This document shows, piece after piece, positions 27,997 to 36,620 of a stretch of DNA of 64,000 nucleotides. The position numbers and the translations under genes are program-made. The stretch lies in assembly GCF_032268605.1 (NCBI RefSeq), contig NZ_CP130318.1:4935501-4999500 (forward strand), read 5' to 3'. The DNA is from Paenibacillus aurantius (GTDB lineage: Bacteria > Bacillota > Bacilli > Paenibacillales > NBRC-103111). Numbering within the stretch: the stretch's first letter is position 1; the number at the start of each line of letters is the position of its first letter. The notes below the pieces were generated by a model. The model searched no databases, had not been told where the DNA came from, and saw only the letters and a list, made by a program, of their open reading frames with translations.

Positions 27997-28005
27997 TGCT
28001 ATAAT
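27997..28005 (+). promoter_or_regulatory. Extended -10 promoter of manA
   Basis: TGCTATAAT is an extended -10 (TGn plus TATAAT) 64 bases before the manA start. The -35 is poor (TTCTTT). Confidence 0.55.
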
Positions 28006-28069
28006 CTTATAGATAATAGTGCCCGGCACTAGGGAACCTTATATTATATAGAAGGAAGTGGAGAATTCC

Positions 28070-29032
28070 TTGAATCTGTATCCTCTGCAATTCAAACCGG
28101 AAATGAAGGAACGCGTCTGGGGAGGACGGGCGCTGGAGCGCTTCGGCCTGGAGCTGCCGGACGGCCACATCGGGGAAGGCTGGATGATCGGCGACCACCC
28201 GAACGGAACGACCAAAGCGATGAACGGGGAGCTGGCCGGCCTCGGCCTGGATGAAATCCGTGAGAAATACGGCCAGGAGCTGTTCGGAACGAAGGGGCAG
28301 ACGAACGGGGGACGCTTCCCGCTCCTCATCAAGCTGTTGGACTGCCAGGACGACCTGTCCGTCCAGGTTCATCCCAATGACTCCTATGAGAAACTGCCGG
28401 CCGGAGAGCTTGGCAAGACGGAGATGTGGTACATTCTCAACGCCAAGCCGGGAGCCCGCATCCTGTACGGCTTGAAACCAGGAGTAACACGGGAAAGCCT
28501 CGAGGAGGCGATCCAAGGCGGCCGGATTATGGACAGCCTCCAGGAGGTGCCGGTGAAGGCCGGGGATTCCTTCTACATCCCCGCCGGAACGGTCCACGCT
28601 CTATGCGCGGGCGTCCTTGCCGCCGAGATTCAGCAGAACTCGGATACCACCTACCGGCTGTACGATTACGACCGTCCGGGCTTGGACGGGAAGCCGCGTG
28701 AGCTGCATATCGAGGACTCGCTGAATGTCATCGCCTACGAAGGCGCCGGGGCCACCCGGATGACAACGGAGCTCGAAGAGCCTAACCGCTGGCTTACGTT
28801 GGCCCAATCTCCTTATTTCGTCGTGGAGAAGGGCCGGGTGGAGCAAAGCTGGGCGCTCCAGACTTCCCCGGAGAGCTTCGTCATTCACATCGTCTGCGAA
28901 GGCGCCGGGCAGCTCGTCTGGACGGACGGCTCGCTCGATCTCAAGCCGGGCGATGCCTTCCTGCTTCCCGCCGGCCTCGGGTCCTATTCCCTCGAGGGCG
29001 AGGTAACCGTTCTTCGCAGCTACCTGCCGTAA
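28070..29032 (+). CDS. manA: Mannose-6-phosphate isomerase, class I
   Basis: Protein of 320 residues from TTG 28070, spaced 6-7 bases from AGTGGAG; the in-frame GTG 28058 falls in the ribosome binding site. It interconverts mannose-6-P and fructose-6-P with zinc. Family motifs are KERVWGGRALERFG, the zinc-site LSVQVHPNDSYE and KTEMWYILNAKPGA, AGTVHALCAGVLAAEIQQNSD, and a C-terminal cupin. The length fits the Bacillus ManA/Pmi group. Single gene with a strong terminator. Confidence 0.95.
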   Translation: MNLYPLQFKPEMKERVWGGRALERFGLELPDGHIGEGWMIGDHPNGTTKAMNGELAGLGLDEIREKYGQELFGTKGQTNGGRFPLLIKLLDCQDDLSVQVHPNDSYEKLPAGELGKTEMWYILNAKPGARILYGLKPGVTRESLEEAIQGGRIMDSLQEVPVKAGDSFYIPAGTVHALCAGVLAAEIQQNSDTTYRLYDYDRPGLDGKPRELHIEDSLNVIAYEGAGATRMTTELEEPNRWLTLAQSPYFVVEKGRVEQSWALQTSPESFVIHIVCEGAGQLVWTDGSLDLKPGDAFLLPAGLGSYSLEGEVTVLRSYLP

Positions 29033-29094
29033 GGCGGGCGGTCGCGGGAACCTAACCCTTAACGCTTCGCCTCCTCACCCAAGAGAATCCCAAA

Positions 29095-29133
29095 AAGCCT
29101 CAGCCGCTTACTTGCCGGCTGAGGCTTTGTTTT
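29095..29133 (+). terminator. Terminator of manA
   Basis: Perfect 12-bp stem AAGCCTCAGCCG/CGGCTGAGGCTT followed by TTTGTTTTT. Confidence 0.9.
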
Positions 29134-29198
29134 TGCTGTTTGCTCCAAGAAGGCATCCCGAGATGAAGTCCCCCGTCAACCGGCCTGCCGGCCGGAAA

Positions 29199-29435
29199 TC
29201 ACCGGTCCGGTTCGTCCGGGGAATCGGGCTGACCGCGGGTGACCGAGCGGGCCCGTGCGGCTCCGGTGATAATACCCACGACCACGCCGAGCGTAACGCC
29301 GATGATGATGCCGATCGAGGCCTGTCCGGCGATGTAGCCGATCACCGATCCGAGAACGATCCCGGCCACCAGGCTAAGCCCCAAATATTTATTTCGGATC
29401 CTTACATCCAAAGGGATATCCGAATCTCTGCGCAT
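29199..29435 (-). CDS. Small glycine-zipper membrane protein
   Basis: Protein of 78 residues with a basic N terminus and two hydrophobic segments rich in Gly (about residues 18-36, GLSLVAGIVLGSVIGYIAG, and 42-60, IGIIIGVTLGVVVGIITG) joined by a short turn, with a charged tail. This is a hairpin glycine-zipper architecture. The function is unknown. It follows the radical SAM gene on the same strand by 19 bases and may be its operon partner. Confidence 0.65.
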   Translation of the reverse strand: MRRDSDIPLDVRIRNKYLGLSLVAGIVLGSVIGYIAGQASIGIIIGVTLGVVVGIITGAARARSVTRGQPDSPDEPDR

Positions 29436-29454
29436 GACAACCTCCTACCTCCTG

Positions 29455-31227
29455 TTATGGGGTAACGCGTGGTATGGCGAGCCGGTCGGCACCGGCGGTA
29501 TAAACGTCCGGCCGCCCTTCGCCGTCCGGCGGGTAATAAACCAGTAAAAGCGTATCGGCGGCTTCCACCCTTCCGTCCTGCAGATAAGCCTGCAGGTCAT
29601 AAGGAAGCAGCTCGACCACCGCATGCTTGTGGAGCTCCTTCTCGCTCAGGCCGCGGGAGGCAAGCCCGGCTGAGAAGACCTCCGGCTGGTCGGCGGCCAG
29701 TCGCAGGATGGAGGCCTGCCGCGTTTTGTCGAGGGTGAACTCCCACCAGATTTTGCGCGGCTTGTACTTATGGTTGAGGAAATAGTCGAGTTTCATCAGC
29801 CCTTCCGCCACCTCCAAGCGCGCCGTTCCCCTATGCAGGAGAAAGGCGTGCAGGCGGGTAAACAGGTCCTCGAGCTGGTGGCCGATCTTCTGCCAGCCCC
29901 GTTCCTCCCAGTAATCCCCAAACTCCTGAAAGAAATCGAACGCCGAAGCAAATTCCTCCCGGATGAGGTAGGAGACGGTGTGGTCCATCCGGTGGGCATT
30001 CCAGTATTTCTCTAGGACGTCCTCCACCCGTTTGATGCGGATCAGGTCGGAGAACGGCAGGATGTCGTTGCCCAGGATTTCGTAAGGGGCGTTATCCATA
30101 TACACATACCCGTATTGGCCGGCATCCTGCCTCATGCCCGTCCCTCTAAGCATCTTGAGAAACCCGAGCTGAAGCTCTTCCGGGCCGAGGGCGAAGACAT
30201 CGTTGAACGTCTTGCGGAAGGACGAGTAGTCCTCCTGCGGAAGGCCCGCAATGAGATCGAGATGCTGATCGATCTTCCCGCTGTTCTTGACCGTCGTCAC
30301 CGTCCGGGACAGCTTCGCAAAGTTCTGACGGCGCTTGACCAGGTCGTTCGTCAGATCATTGGTGGACTGCACGCCGATCTCGAAGCGGAAGATGCCGGGA
30401 GGGGCATTCTCGGAGAGATACTGCAGCACTTCGGGACGCATGATGTCCGCCGTAATCTCGAACTGAAAGACGCAGCCCCCGTGATTCTTGATGAGAAACT
30501 CGAAGATCTCGAGGGCATAGTCCCTCTTGATATTGAACGTGCGGTCCACGAACTTGATCAGCTTCGCCCCCGCCCCGATCAGATAGAGAAGATCGGACTT
30601 CGTCCGTTCCATGTCGAAATAACGTACGCCTACTTCTATACTGGACAGGCAAAATTGGCAGGAGAACGGGCAGCCGCGGCTCGTTTCGAAATAGACGACC
30701 CGGTTCGCAAGCGCCGCCTCATCCTCCGGAAACCGGTAAGGCGTCGGGAGCTCGTTCAGATCGAGCTTGGGGCGTCCCGGATTTAGCACCGCCTCGCCGT
30801 TCTTGCGGTAAGCCAGCCCGTAAACGAAATGATATTTCCGGTCCCCGGTGATGGTTCGCAGAAGATGAAGGAATGTCTCCTCCCCTTCCCCCATGACGAT
30901 GAAATCGACCTCCGGCAGGCGGTTCATCCAATAATCGGTATCGTAGGAAACCTCCGGTCCTCCGAGGACGATGACCGTTTCGGGCATGATTTTCTTAACC
31001 ATCCGGATGATCGTGATCGTCTCTTCGATATTCCAGATGTAGCAGGAGAACCCCAGGACGGAAGGCTTCCTCTGAAAGAGATCGGCCACTACGTTCATGA
31101 CCGGATCCTTGATGGTATATTCCGCCATCTCCACCTCGTACTCGTCCCGGCAGAAGGCCTTCAGGCATCGGAGCGCGAGAGAAGTATGGATGTATTTGGC
31201 GTTAAGCGTCGACAGGACGACTTTCAT
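29455..31227 (-). CDS. B12-binding-domain radical SAM protein with DUF4080
   Basis: Protein of 590 residues. An N-terminal cobalamin-binding-type domain (about residues 1-140) includes VIVLGGPEVSYD and VDFIVMGEGEETF. The radical SAM domain has SRGCPFSCQFCLSSIE with the C-x3-C-x2-C cluster and FVDRTFN. The C-terminal third is a DUF4080 module. Such enzymes may carry out radical methylation or ring rearrangement, but the cobalamin DxHxxG motif is not evident, so B12 may not bind. The substrate is unknown. Confidence 0.9.
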   Translation of the reverse strand: MKVVLSTLNAKYIHTSLALRCLKAFCRDEYEVEMAEYTIKDPVMNVVADLFQRKPSVLGFSCYIWNIEETITIIRMVKKIMPETVIVLGGPEVSYDTDYWMNRLPEVDFIVMGEGEETFLHLLRTITGDRKYHFVYGLAYRKNGEAVLNPGRPKLDLNELPTPYRFPEDEAALANRVVYFETSRGCPFSCQFCLSSIEVGVRYFDMERTKSDLLYLIGAGAKLIKFVDRTFNIKRDYALEIFEFLIKNHGGCVFQFEITADIMRPEVLQYLSENAPPGIFRFEIGVQSTNDLTNDLVKRRQNFAKLSRTVTTVKNSGKIDQHLDLIAGLPQEDYSSFRKTFNDVFALGPEELQLGFLKMLRGTGMRQDAGQYGYVYMDNAPYEILGNDILPFSDLIRIKRVEDVLEKYWNAHRMDHTVSYLIREEFASAFDFFQEFGDYWEERGWQKIGHQLEDLFTRLHAFLLHRGTARLEVAEGLMKLDYFLNHKYKPRKIWWEFTLDKTRQASILRLAADQPEVFSAGLASRGLSEKELHKHAVVELLPYDLQAYLQDGRVEAADTLLLVYYPPDGEGRPDVYTAGADRLAIPRVTP

Positions 31228-31402
31228 ATCATAACCTCTTTTGCATGTTTAGTTCGGGCCTGTCTATATTCTACAGAGGCCCCGCGGAAATATCAAAAAA
31301 AACAAGCAGGAAAGGCTTACCGCCTGGATCAAATCCGCTTCATCAAGAAAACGCTCCTGCTGCCCCCGGCTTCAGGAATCCATCTTTTTCTCCCGCATAG
31401 GC

Positions 31403-31440
31403 AAAAACCCCGAGGGCCTTCTCAAGGCCTCGGGGTTTTT
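31403..31440. terminator. Strong bidirectional terminator
   Basis: AAAAACCCCGAGG and CCTCGGGGTTTTT arms with inner GGCCTT-like pairing. T runs occur in both directions. It lies just after the 87-residue protein gene. Confidence 0.9.
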
Positions 31441-31455
31441 GGAGTTGGGCATTGG

Positions 31456-31719
31456 TTAGACCAGGGGCGGGGACATCTGCTCTTCGTAACGCTCGGCGGC
31501 CTCGCCCTCCCATTCCGGAAGGGAAACCGGTTCCAGGCTGCCTTCGAGCCACCGGTTCGCCTGCCGCATCATCGTTTCTTCCACCTGTTCTTTTCTATGT
31601 AACAAATCGCTTGCATCTCCTGATGTCTCCAGAATGCGCTTCCTAAGCCGCGTCCGCTCTTCCATCCATTTCGACAATTGATACAGGATCACCGATTTGT
31701 CCTCCTTATGTGATTTCAT
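31456..31719 (-). CDS. Small hypothetical protein
   Basis: Protein of 87 residues, mostly helical and charged, containing SKWMEERTRLRKRILE and LLHRKEQVEETMMRQANRWL. There is no membrane segment. AAGGAGGA precedes the ATG and a terminator follows at once, supporting a real gene. I do not recognise a family. Confidence 0.62.
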   Translation of the reverse strand: MKSHKEDKSVILYQLSKWMEERTRLRKRILETSGDASDLLHRKEQVEETMMRQANRWLEGSLEPVSLPEWEGEAAERYEEQMSPPLV

Positions 31720-31924
31720 TACCAGTATAACGGGTTTGCATTAAACCGGGATTAGGAAAAGATTAACCGAAGATGAAAATTTCGTTACGGTTCTGTGACG
31801 CACCCGCATAGCCCCGGTTACCATCAGCATGATCGTTTGGGCTCTTATTCATACCTGCCGGGAGGAATCCGATGGGGCTCCTGTGGTATAGTATAGAGAC
31901 CATTCTCACTCAGGAGTGAACCTA

Positions 31925-32899
31925 TTGAAACGCGACCCCAGACCCAAAAACCAGACAACGGGCCATTCCCGTAATAAACCCGCCGCCAAAACCGGACAGG
32001 CCGGCAAGACCGCACCGAAAGCCAGAACCTATCCGGTGGCTCAGGAAGGCGAGCTTCTGGCGTTCCTGCTCGAGCACGTAACCGGTTCCGGCCGCAACGC
32101 CATCAAGGCGATGCTCGCCCGGGGGCAGGTTTCCGTCGACGGCCGGGCCCAAACCGCCTACAACCATCCGCTGACCCCCGGTCAAACGGTAACGGTCAGC
32201 AAGGAGCGAATCGATGACGCTCCGCCGTTCATGGGCCTTGCCATCCTCCATGAGGACGAGCATTTGATCGTCATCCGGAAGGAAGCCGGCCTGCTCTCGA
32301 TCGCCGCCCGCCATGAAGAGAACGAGATCACGGCGTACAACCAGCTCATGGAGCACGTGAAGCGCGCGCACCCGAAGAACCGCATCTTCGTCGTCCACCG
32401 GCTGGACCGGGACACATCCGGGGTGATGATGTTCGCCAAAAGCGAGGAGGTTCAACAGGCGCTGCAGACGGCGTGGAGGGAATCCGTGGAGGAGCGGGTG
32501 TACACGGCCCTTGTGGAAGGAATCGTCCGGAAGCCGGAAGGAACGGTCTCTTCGTGGCTCAAGGAGAGCAAGACGCTCCGCATGTACTCCAGTCCTTACG
32601 CCGGAGACGGCCAGCATGCCGTTACCCATTACAAGGTGCTTCAATCGGGAAACGGCTTCTCCCTGCTCGAGGTCCGGCTCGAGACCGGCCGCAAGAACCA
32701 GATCCGCGTTCATATGCAGGATATCGGGCATCCCATTGTCGGAGATAAGAAGTACGGAGCCCGCTCGTCGGCCATCGGCCGGCTGGGGCTGCACGCACGT
32801 GTCCTTGCATTCCTGCATCCGGTTACCGGGGAAAGGCTCCGTTTCCGTACGGACATCCCCAAGCCTTTTCTGAAGGTCTTCCAGGAAGGAAATGGCTGA
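31925..32899 (+). CDS. RluA-family 23S rRNA/tRNA pseudouridine synthase
   Basis: Protein of 324 residues from TTG 31925, nine bases after AGGAG; GTG 31916 lies in that site. A basic, disordered N terminus (residues 1-35) is followed by an S4 domain (LLAFLLEHVTGSGRNAIKAM) and the catalytic domain with the active-site Asp in VHRLDRDTSGVMMFAK (about residue 160). GRKNQIRVHMQDIGHPIVGD completes the RluA signature. It is an RluD/YlyB-type enzyme; its RNA target is not deducible. Confidence 0.93.
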   Translation: MKRDPRPKNQTTGHSRNKPAAKTGQAGKTAPKARTYPVAQEGELLAFLLEHVTGSGRNAIKAMLARGQVSVDGRAQTAYNHPLTPGQTVTVSKERIDDAPPFMGLAILHEDEHLIVIRKEAGLLSIAARHEENEITAYNQLMEHVKRAHPKNRIFVVHRLDRDTSGVMMFAKSEEVQQALQTAWRESVEERVYTALVEGIVRKPEGTVSSWLKESKTLRMYSSPYAGDGQHAVTHYKVLQSGNGFSLLEVRLETGRKNQIRVHMQDIGHPIVGDKKYGARSSAIGRLGLHARVLAFLHPVTGERLRFRTDIPKPFLKVFQEGNG

Positions 32900-33002
32900 G
32901 CCAAGCCTTAAGAGATAAAATGGCGCTGTCCGGGCCGCCGCCCATCCTTTCTGGACTCCCGCCTCATATACTGTGGGCAATCGGGATAAGAAGGAAAGGA
33001 TG

Positions 33003-33416
33003 ATGAGCGTGTACAGACAGCTGCCATACCAGCCAGGCGCCTACGGCCCCGGCATGTTCCCCGGCGGGGGCTTTGGACCGGGAGGAGGGTTCGGACCCGG
33101 TGGAGGCTTTGGGCCGGGAGGGGTTCCCGGGCAGCCTTTCCCGGGGGGACCACAGGCGGGAGGGCCTCCCGCGGCTCCGCCTCCGGCTTTCATTCCGCCG
33201 AAGCCGCTCGGCGGTCCCTCGGCCCTCGCGGTAGACCCGGGAGCCATCTCGCGCTGCCTTTTCCGTTACACCTACATTTGGCAGCGCAACGGCTTCTCGT
33301 ACTGGGCCTACCTTACGTTCGTCGGGAGGAGATCCGTGGCCGGCTTCCGCTGGGTCGGATTCTGGCAGTATTTCGGCATCGATACCCGGCAGATCGAGCA
33401 GTTTACCTGCTTCTGA
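33003..33416 (+). CDS. Gly/Pro-rich small protein with conserved aromatic C terminus
   Basis: Protein of 137 residues (ATG 33000 or 33003 behind AAGGAAAGG). Residues 10-65 are Gly/Pro-rich, with three tandem GGGFGPG units encoded by recent-looking DNA repeats. The last 55 residues, including CLFRYTYIWQRNGFSYW and FVGRRSVAGFRW and ending in FTCF, resemble a conserved module in small Bacillus and Paenibacillus proteins of unknown role, often Gly/Pro-rich in front. Two cysteines remain. A surface or spore-layer role is only a guess. Confidence 0.65.
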   Translation: MSVYRQLPYQPGAYGPGMFPGGGFGPGGGFGPGGGFGPGGVPGQPFPGGPQAGGPPAAPPPAFIPPKPLGGPSALAVDPGAISRCLFRYTYIWQRNGFSYWAYLTFVGRRSVAGFRWVGFWQYFGIDTRQIEQFTCF

Positions 33417-33497
33417 CAAACGGGGGAAGGCAGGCGGGGCTCCCCTGCCCGGGTTCCCCCGGCGGAACAGGAACCCGTTCGGCCACGGCCGCAAGAA

Positions 33498-33531
33498 GAA
33501 GAACCCGGACCGAGAAAGGTCCGGGTTCTTC
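33498..33531. terminator. Bidirectional terminator
   Basis: Perfect 14-bp stem GAAGAACCCGGACC/GGTCCGGGTTCTTC between convergent genes. Confidence 0.9.
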
Positions 33532-33577
33532 TCTGTTGTCGTGAGGTGCCCCTAGGCAGGATGCGCTTCTATAGGCT

Positions 33578-34603
33578 CTAGCGGCTGCTCAGTTCGATCC
33601 AGGCTCCTTGCCGGTCTGCCGATGCGATCTCCGCCTCGGCGATCTCAATGCTGCCTTTGGTGCTGAGAGGAGGAGCCTTATCGACCGGCGTTCCATTAGT
33701 GATGGCCTCCAGGAAGTACTTCATTTCATAATAGTAGCCGAAATTCTCGGACAGCTCCGCCTCGAAGCCGGGGCCATCGGAAGGGTTGACCTTCACCGTC
33801 CCGTTCTGGAAGACAATGTTTCCTTTTTCAAAGTTGACCCGGTAGGTCATGTCGAAGCCAAAATCCCCTTGAAGGGTCCAGTCCACTTGGGCGTTGATTA
33901 CCTTGCCGTCCTCGTAGGCATAGTGAGTGGAGACGATGTCATACCCGCTTCCCTCCACTGCGTTAAGGGCAAGGCAGGAGACGGCCTTCGGCATGCCGAA
34001 CAGCCAGTTCACCGTGTCGATGTCGTGAACGTGCATGTCGAGCAGAGCGCCCCCGCTCTTGTCCTTCTGCGTCAGCCATTCGGCCCAGTCGGGAGTACCG
34101 CCCCCGCGGAAGAAGTAGGCTCCCCGCACCTTGCCCAGCTTGCCGCTGTCCACCTGCTCCTTCAGGTATACATAAGCGGGCCAGAAGCGGAGGCATTGGC
34201 CGATCATAAGCAGCTTGCCGTTCTGGTCCGCCGCCTCCACCATTTCGGAGCATTCCGCCGCATTCATCGCCATCGGCTTCTCGCACATAACATGCTTGCC
34301 GCGGTTCAGGGCGAGAACGGACATGTCCTTGTGAAGGTAAGTGGGGAGGCAGAGGTCAACCGCATCCAGCTCTTCCTTCTCCAGCATTTCCGCCATGTCC
34401 GTATACTTGGCAAACCGGCTGAAGTCGATACTCTCGCTCTTCGTATCGAAGTTGCCTGCGGTGGCCTGTCCTTCCCATTTGGCAGGGTTAATATCACAAA
34501 TGGCCACAACCTGGATGGGCTGCCCTTCCTTCTCGAGGCGTAGATACGTCTCCAGGTGCGTCCTTCCCATAAAACCTAATCCGACCAATCCTATTCTGAT
34601 CAT
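33578..34603 (-). CDS. Gfo/Idh/MocA-family oxidoreductase
   Basis: Protein of 341 residues. The N-terminal Rossmann domain starts IRIGLVGLGFMGRTHLETYL, and the family EKP motif is CEKPMAMN (Lys about residue 97). The C-terminal alpha/beta domain contains DMHVHDIDTVNWLFG, with the usual His/Asp catalytic region. It is an NAD(P)-dependent sugar or inositol dehydrogenase of unknown substrate. It overlaps the TIM-barrel isomerase gene upstream by one base, so the two act together. Confidence 0.92.
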   Translation of the reverse strand: MIRIGLVGLGFMGRTHLETYLRLEKEGQPIQVVAICDINPAKWEGQATAGNFDTKSESIDFSRFAKYTDMAEMLEKEELDAVDLCLPTYLHKDMSVLALNRGKHVMCEKPMAMNAAECSEMVEAADQNGKLLMIGQCLRFWPAYVYLKEQVDSGKLGKVRGAYFFRGGGTPDWAEWLTQKDKSGGALLDMHVHDIDTVNWLFGMPKAVSCLALNAVEGSGYDIVSTHYAYEDGKVINAQVDWTLQGDFGFDMTYRVNFEKGNIVFQNGTVKVNPSDGPGFEAELSENFGYYYEMKYFLEAITNGTPVDKAPPLSTKGSIEIAEAEIASADRQGAWIELSSR

Positions 34604-35454
34604 TAGCGGATCTCCTTTCGGCCCAGAATGGCATCCATAGAGGCGGAAGTGTTGAAGACGATTTGGGTCGTGTGGTGAGTGTAAGGCGGGATCATCTCAG
34701 CCGTCACATAATCCGAGTATCCGGCCGCCTCGAGAGCCTTCATCACAGCCGGGTAATCCACGTCGCCTGCGAGCAGGTCCACGAACCCGTTAATCCCGCC
34801 GGGCTGCCGCCGGTAATCCTTGAAATGCACCTTCTTGATCCGGCTGCCGAGAATCGAAATCCAGTGCTCGGGGTAGCCGGAATACAAGACGTTGCCCACA
34901 TCAAAGTAAGATCCGACATAATCCGAGCCGACCGCATCGATGAAGCCTTTCATCTCAAGCGGGGACAGCAGGAACTTGTTCCAAACGTTCTCGATCCCGA
35001 TGTTCACCTTCCGGGCTTCGGCGTCAGCCGCGAGCTCTTTAAACGCTTCCAACGAATAATCGTAAGCCTGGTCGTAGGGAACCACTTCGGCATCCGGAAT
35101 GAAATCCACGCCTACCGCACCCGGGACGACGAGAATCGTATCCACTCCGAGAATCGAGGCAACTTCGAGCTGCTTGCGCACGATGCCCTTTGCCTTCTCC
35201 CGCGTCTCGGCATTCGAGCTCGTCAGTGAGTAAGACCAGAACAAGCCTGTAGCGAAGCTGGAGAGCTCGATGCCGATGTCATCGGCTGTTTGCCTGATTT
35301 GGCGGATGTCCGCCTCCGTGCTTTCGAGGCTGAGCTCTCCTGTTTCGTTCAGCGCCAGCTCGATTCCGTCGAAGCCGGCCTCCTTGGCCAAAGCCATGCA
35401 GTCGGCCGCCTTCATCCCGGCCGGAAAGGACCAGACGTTAATTCCTTTCTTCAT
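34603..35454 (-). CDS. Sugar phosphate isomerase/epimerase (AP endonuclease 2 TIM barrel)
   Basis: Protein of 283 residues, beginning MKKGINVWSFP. The xylose-isomerase-like barrel has metal ligands visible in order: Glu of GIENVWNKF, Asp of SYFDVGNVL, His of KVHFKDYRR, and Glu of VTAEMIPPY. Homologs include IolE/UlaE and ketohexose 3-epimerases. With the overlapping Gfo/Idh gene it probably forms a two-step sugar interconversion, controlled by the divergent AraC regulator (inference). Confidence 0.9.
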   Translation of the reverse strand: MKKGINVWSFPAGMKAADCMALAKEAGFDGIELALNETGELSLESTEADIRQIRQTADDIGIELSSFATGLFWSYSLTSSNAETREKAKGIVRKQLEVASILGVDTILVVPGAVGVDFIPDAEVVPYDQAYDYSLEAFKELAADAEARKVNIGIENVWNKFLLSPLEMKGFIDAVGSDYVGSYFDVGNVLYSGYPEHWISILGSRIKKVHFKDYRRQPGGINGFVDLLAGDVDYPAVMKALEAAGYSDYVTAEMIPPYTHHTTQIVFNTSASMDAILGRKEIR

Positions 35455-35690
35455 GGAAGCACCCTCTTTCTTCGTTTGAGTCCATTATAGCTCCCTCCGG
35501 AAGAAGCGAATTTATCCAAAAAGCCGTTTTTTTTGCACGGGAGACAAGCCCTGTCCCGGTTTCGCCAAAAGCTTATGCTTCCCGGCGGGTCGGGAGAGCT
35601 GCGTAACGTGTCCCTGCCGCCGAGGTTAACGGAAGGACCTCCCTTGTGGTAAAATAAAGGTTCGAAACGGGTTCAAAGGATGGCGGGTCA

Positions 35691-36581
35691 ATGAATTTCT
35701 CAAGATACTCCCTGCAGGAAACCATCACCGTCAAGCACTTGATTTCCTTCCATTATTTTGAATATGCCAAAGGCTTTGTCTTTGAAGGGGAGCAGCATGA
35801 CTTCTGGGAATTTCTCTATGTGGACAAAGGTGAAGTCGAGGTCCGGGCGGACGAACGGACGCTGGAGCTCAAGCAGGGAAGTCTCATCGTGCACAAGCCG
35901 AACGAGTTCCACACCGTCCGTGTCCGCCAGGAGCACAAGCCACCCAACCTGATCGTCATTTCCTTCGAATGCGCCTCCCCCGCCCTAACGGCGTTGGGCG
36001 GGCGCGTAATGAACGTCGGGGACCGGGAGAGGAATTGGCTTTCCCTGCTGCTCCAGGAAGGCTTCCAGGCATTCAAGGCCCCGTTCGACAAGCCCAATGA
36101 CCACACCTTGGTGCGGCGGAAGGAAGCGGCGTTCGGGAGCGAGCATCTGATCAAGCTGTACCTGGAAGCGCTGCTCATTCACCTGTGCCGCAGCGAAGCA
36201 TCCGCCGACAGCCGGGAACCGAAGCTGAGTCTCCTTCCGAAGGAACGGAGTGAGGAACAGCTCGTCCAGCAGATCACAGACTTTATGCGGCGTGATTTGT
36301 CCCGCCCCCTTACGCTGGAGCAGCTCGCCAAAGAATTTCATCTCGGCAAAACGCGGCTCAAGGAGCTCTTCCAGTCGCAGACGGGCACCGGCGTCCTGGA
36401 ATATTACCGGGGGCTGCGGATCGAGCAGGCCAAGCTACTTATCCGCGAGAGGCAGTCCAATTTCACGGAAATCGCCCAGGAGCTGGGCTACGGCAGCATC
36501 CACTACTTCTCGCGGGATTTCCGCAAGCTGACCGGCATGTCTCCATCGGAATATGCCAAATCCGTTATGGCCCGCATATGA
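35691..36581 (+). CDS. AraC-family transcriptional regulator with cupin sensor
   Basis: Protein of 296 residues. The N-terminal cupin ligand domain (about residues 15-100, including HDFWEFLYVDKGEVEV) is followed by two AraC HTH motifs near residues 205-290: FHLGKTRLKELFQSQTGTG and GYGSIHYFSRDFRKLTGMSPSEY. It is divergently transcribed from the Gfo/Idh-isomerase pair across 236 bases, so it likely activates that operon in response to its sugar. The start follows GGATGGCGGGTCA. Confidence 0.9.
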   Translation: MNFSRYSLQETITVKHLISFHYFEYAKGFVFEGEQHDFWEFLYVDKGEVEVRADERTLELKQGSLIVHKPNEFHTVRVRQEHKPPNLIVISFECASPALTALGGRVMNVGDRERNWLSLLLQEGFQAFKAPFDKPNDHTLVRRKEAAFGSEHLIKLYLEALLIHLCRSEASADSREPKLSLLPKERSEEQLVQQITDFMRRDLSRPLTLEQLAKEFHLGKTRLKELFQSQTGTGVLEYYRGLRIEQAKLLIRERQSNFTEIAQELGYGSIHYFSRDFRKLTGMSPSEYAKSVMARI

Positions 36582-36584
36582 TCG

Positions 36585-36620
36585 AAAGCCGTCCTCCGCC
36601 CGCTGGCAGAAGACGGCTTT
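36585..36620. terminator. Bidirectional terminator
   Basis: AAAGCCGTC and GACGGCTTT arms. The right arm overlaps the stop codon of the convergent acyl-CoA synthetase gene. Confidence 0.75.
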
